Origin: JANQPA01 sp964628385
GTDB taxonomy: Bacteria; Bacteroidota; Bacteroidia; Chitinophagales; Saprospiraceae
Assembly: GCA_964628385.1 (NCBI GenBank)
Contig: CAZVOD010000006.1
Location: 48,405-112,404 of the forward strand
Reading direction: 5' to 3'
Length of the DNA stretch: 64,000 nucleotides
Below, piece after piece: positions 62,150 to 64,000 of the stretch. Numbering within the stretch: position 1 is the stretch's first letter; the number at the start of each line of letters is the position of its first letter. Below the pieces are notes generated by a model. It had not been told where the DNA came from. It was given only the letters and a program-made list of their open reading frames with translations, and searched no databases. The position numbers and the translations under genes were made by a program.

Positions 62150-63181
62150 ATGATGAGATTTGAACATCCTGAATATCTATACCTCCTTCTGAGTCTACCA
62201 TTATTGAGTATACTATTTTACCTGACTTTGAGAGCCAGGAAAGCAGCTCTGGAGCGTTTGGCAGACAGTCAGCTACTCAATAGGCTGATGCCGGAAAAGT
62301 CAAAATATAAGATTACACTCAAGTTCTTTTTGTCTTTGGGAGCTATTCTTTTTCTCTGTCTTGCGGCAGCCAATTTTCAGATGGGTACAGAGACCAGGAA
62401 AGTTAAAAGGAAAAGTACCGATATTTTTATAGCTCTGGATATTTCTAAAAGTATGCTGGCAAAGGATGTGGTGCCCAATCGGATGGAAAGGGCAAAAAAG
62501 TTTGCCAGAGAATTGGTCAGGGAGCTGTCCGGAGAGCGCCTGGGGCTGATCATCTTTGCCGGCAATGCTTACTTACAGGTACCGCTGACAACTGATTATG
62601 CCGGGATGGACCTCATGATCAGAACTGCCAATCCAGACTTGGCGCCCACTCAGGGTACGGCTATCGTCGATGCAATTGACCTTGCCGAAAAATCATTTCC
62701 CGAAGAAAACAAAAACCACAAAGCGCTTATTGTTATTAGTGACGGGGAAAATCACGACGACGAAGCGATTAGCCGAATGAAATCCGCCCAAAGTGAAGGA
62801 TTGGTAGCTTTTAGTGTGGGAGTAGGTACGGATAAAGGCAGCTTTATTCCGGTAGTCATCAATGGTCGTTCGGATTATAAAAGGGATGTTGACGGCAGCC
62901 CGGTGCGTACAACGTTGAACGAAGATATGCTCAAAGAGCTAGCGGAGGCTGGCGGAGGGGCTTATTTTAACTTGTCAAATACCAGCGAAGAACTGCTCAG
63001 CGTGTTGAAGGGTAAAGTTAATAGCCTCGAAAAAAGAGAACTAGAACAGCGAATTTTTGATGAATACAACAGTTATTTTCAGTATTTTCTGGCTTTCGGC
63101 ATCTTATTATTGATAATAGAGTTCGTTATTCATTTTAGAAAAAATGAATATTTCGCACAGAAAGATTTATTTAAAGAATAA
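62150..63181 (+). CDS. batB: VWA-domain protein BatB
   Basis: A 343-residue membrane protein. Two N-terminal helices, a VWA domain with MIDAS residues DISKSM, TQGTA and SDGENH, and a C-terminal helix (YFLAFGILLLIIEFVIHF). Paralogous to BatA, with which it probably forms a membrane complex. It follows the element B insertion and precedes batC by 5 bp. Confidence 0.92.
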   Translation: MMRFEHPEYLYLLLSLPLLSILFYLTLRARKAALERLADSQLLNRLMPEKSKYKITLKFFLSLGAILFLCLAAANFQMGTETRKVKRKSTDIFIALDISKSMLAKDVVPNRMERAKKFARELVRELSGERLGLIIFAGNAYLQVPLTTDYAGMDLMIRTANPDLAPTQGTAIVDAIDLAEKSFPEENKNHKALIVISDGENHDDEAISRMKSAQSEGLVAFSVGVGTDKGSFIPVVINGRSDYKRDVDGSPVRTTLNEDMLKELAEAGGGAYFNLSNTSEELLSVLKGKVNSLEKRELEQRIFDEYNSYFQYFLAFGILLLIIEFVIHFRKNEYFAQKDLFKE

Positions 63182-63186
63182 GAATT

Positions 63187-63921
63187 ATGAAGCAATTATG
63201 GGTATATCTGTTAGCGATGATGGTGGTGGGAACGCTCTCTGGCCAGTCAGCTCATAAGCACCTAAGAAAAGGGGATAAGAGTTATAAGAATAATGAGTAC
63301 GGAGAGGCAGAAGAAAAATACCGAAGAGCTTTAAAAAAAGAAAAAAGTGCTACGGGCAACTATAACCTTGGGAACTCCATTTACCGTCAGCAACGCTATG
63401 ACGAAGCCGTCAAACAATACAAGGAAGCTATAGCAAGTGCTAATGATAAAAATGCGCGGTCAATGGCTTATCACAATTTGGGGAATGCTCTTTACAACCT
63501 TGAAGACTATGAAAAAAGTATTGAAGCCTACAAAAACGCGCTAAGGCTCCACCCTTCCGATATACAAACGAAGCGTAATCTGGCGATGGCCCAACATCGG
63601 CTTCGTATGCAGCCACCTCAGCAGGAACAGGAACCTCAGCAGAATGATGAAAATAGTGATCAAAACAAAGAACAACAGAATCAGCAAAACCAACAGCAAC
63701 AATCCCAACAACAGGGAGAACAACAACAAAAAGAACAGTCGCAGCAACAGCAGCCTCAGGATGAGCAGCAGGAAAAAAAACAGTCTGGAGAGTCTGATCA
63801 GCCGCTGTCCAGAGCGGAAGCTCGAAAGCTGCTGGAAATAATGGAGAAAGAAGAGGAAAAAGTGCAGGAGAAAATGCGCAAATCTTCCTCCAAAAAATCA
63901 AAATCCAAGAAAGATTGGTAA
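63187..63921 (+). CDS. batC: TPR protein BatC with Gln-rich tail
   Basis: A 244-residue exported protein: signal peptide (MVVGTLSGQ), three TPR-like repeats (about 25-135; NYNLGNSIYRQQRYDEAVKQYKEA, AYHNLGNALYNLEDYEKSIEAYKNAL) then a Gln/Asn/Glu-rich low-complexity region (about 139-200) and a basic C-terminus SSKKSKSKKDW. This matches BatC in Bacteroidota. batD would be expected next, beyond a repeat copy at the window edge. Confidence 0.9.
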   Translation: MKQLWVYLLAMMVVGTLSGQSAHKHLRKGDKSYKNNEYGEAEEKYRRALKKEKSATGNYNLGNSIYRQQRYDEAVKQYKEAIASANDKNARSMAYHNLGNALYNLEDYEKSIEAYKNALRLHPSDIQTKRNLAMAQHRLRMQPPQQEQEPQQNDENSDQNKEQQNQQNQQQQSQQQGEQQQKEQSQQQQPQDEQQEKKQSGESDQPLSRAEARKLLEIMEKEEEKVQEKMRKSSSKKSKSKKDW

Positions 63922-63951
63922 GGCTTCTATTGCATTTGATTTTTTAATAAA

Positions 63952-64000
63952 GAAGTTGTTTAAAAATGTCGTTTCATGTTTGCAGACAAAACATTGTGCA
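63952..64000. repeat. Palindromic repeat element A, copy 3 (inverted, cut by window end)
   Basis: Begins GAAGTTGTTTAAAAATGTCG and continues to the window edge; it is the reverse complement of the right half of copies 1 and 2 (through the ACAAAACATTGTGCA part). It lies 30 bp after the batC stop codon. Confidence 0.85.

Noticed and set aside
1..64000. CRISPR arrays, tRNA and rRNA genes
   Set aside because: No regularly spaced direct repeats and no convincing T-loop, acceptor stem or rRNA sequence was found by eye; a tool such as tRNAscan-SE could still find one.

Overview
This window looks like a chromosomal segment of a Bacteroidota bacterium, most likely a marine Saprospiria/Lewinella-type organism. 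That placement rests on a SusC/SusD pair, Por-secretion (T9SS) C-terminal sorting domains, Bacteroidota-specific families (DUF4292, DUF4105, DUF5690, the Bat operon), a missing strong Shine-Dalgarno signal, and a conserved acpP-fabF-rnc-pyk neighbourhood. I found no rRNA, tRNA, CRISPR array, prophage or complete insertion sequence. Genus-level placement is inference.

Layout. 1-9.5 kb: an ABA4-like membrane protein, a DUF5690-modABC molybdate operon, a CYTH/HD-phosphohydrolase pair, a glycerophosphodiesterase-like protein and a calcineurin-type phosphoesterase lipoprotein. 9.7-14 kb: a sortilin-like BNR propeller and a DMT exporter. 14-31.4 kb: a polysaccharide utilisation locus with a propeller/Y_Y_Y/LuxR-HTH membrane regulator, a T9SS-exported glucoamylase-family (PF10091, GH144-like) enzyme, a five-module T9SS surface protein, SusC, SusD, a second GH144-like lipoprotein, a GH3 beta-glucosidase and an alpha/beta hydrolase. 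The enzyme set suggests beta-1,2-glucan as substrate. 31.4-39.6 kb: an astacin protease, then the acpP-fabF-(1 kb gap)-rnc-SWIM-associated cluster, with pyk divergent. 39.9-47 kb: TPR/DUF4292/LytM-like envelope genes, hflX, an M29 aminopeptidase and a divergent exonuclease-like protein. 47.4-52 kb: GH130 mannosylglucose phosphorylase, DUF4105, a TPM protein and formimidoyltransferase. 52.6-57.8 kb: an ECF sigma factor overlapping a transmembrane protein with two c-haem motifs, a PDZ/T9SS protein, a beta-barrel, lptB and two small lipoproteins. 58-63.9 kb: moxR-DUF58-batD-like-batA-batB-batC.

The most interesting material is non-coding or contextual. A ~165-bp palindromic repeat occurs in three copies and its central stem carries a compensatory base-pair change. 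A second, 181-bp MITE-like element sits exactly at the batA stop codon with a TTA target duplication. A short dispersed motif brackets the GH130 gene. An ECF sigma factor is translationally coupled to what looks like an anti-sigma domain fused to a dihaem cytochrome c, a candidate redox-sensing sigma switch. No function here has been tested by a search; family calls come from recognised motifs.
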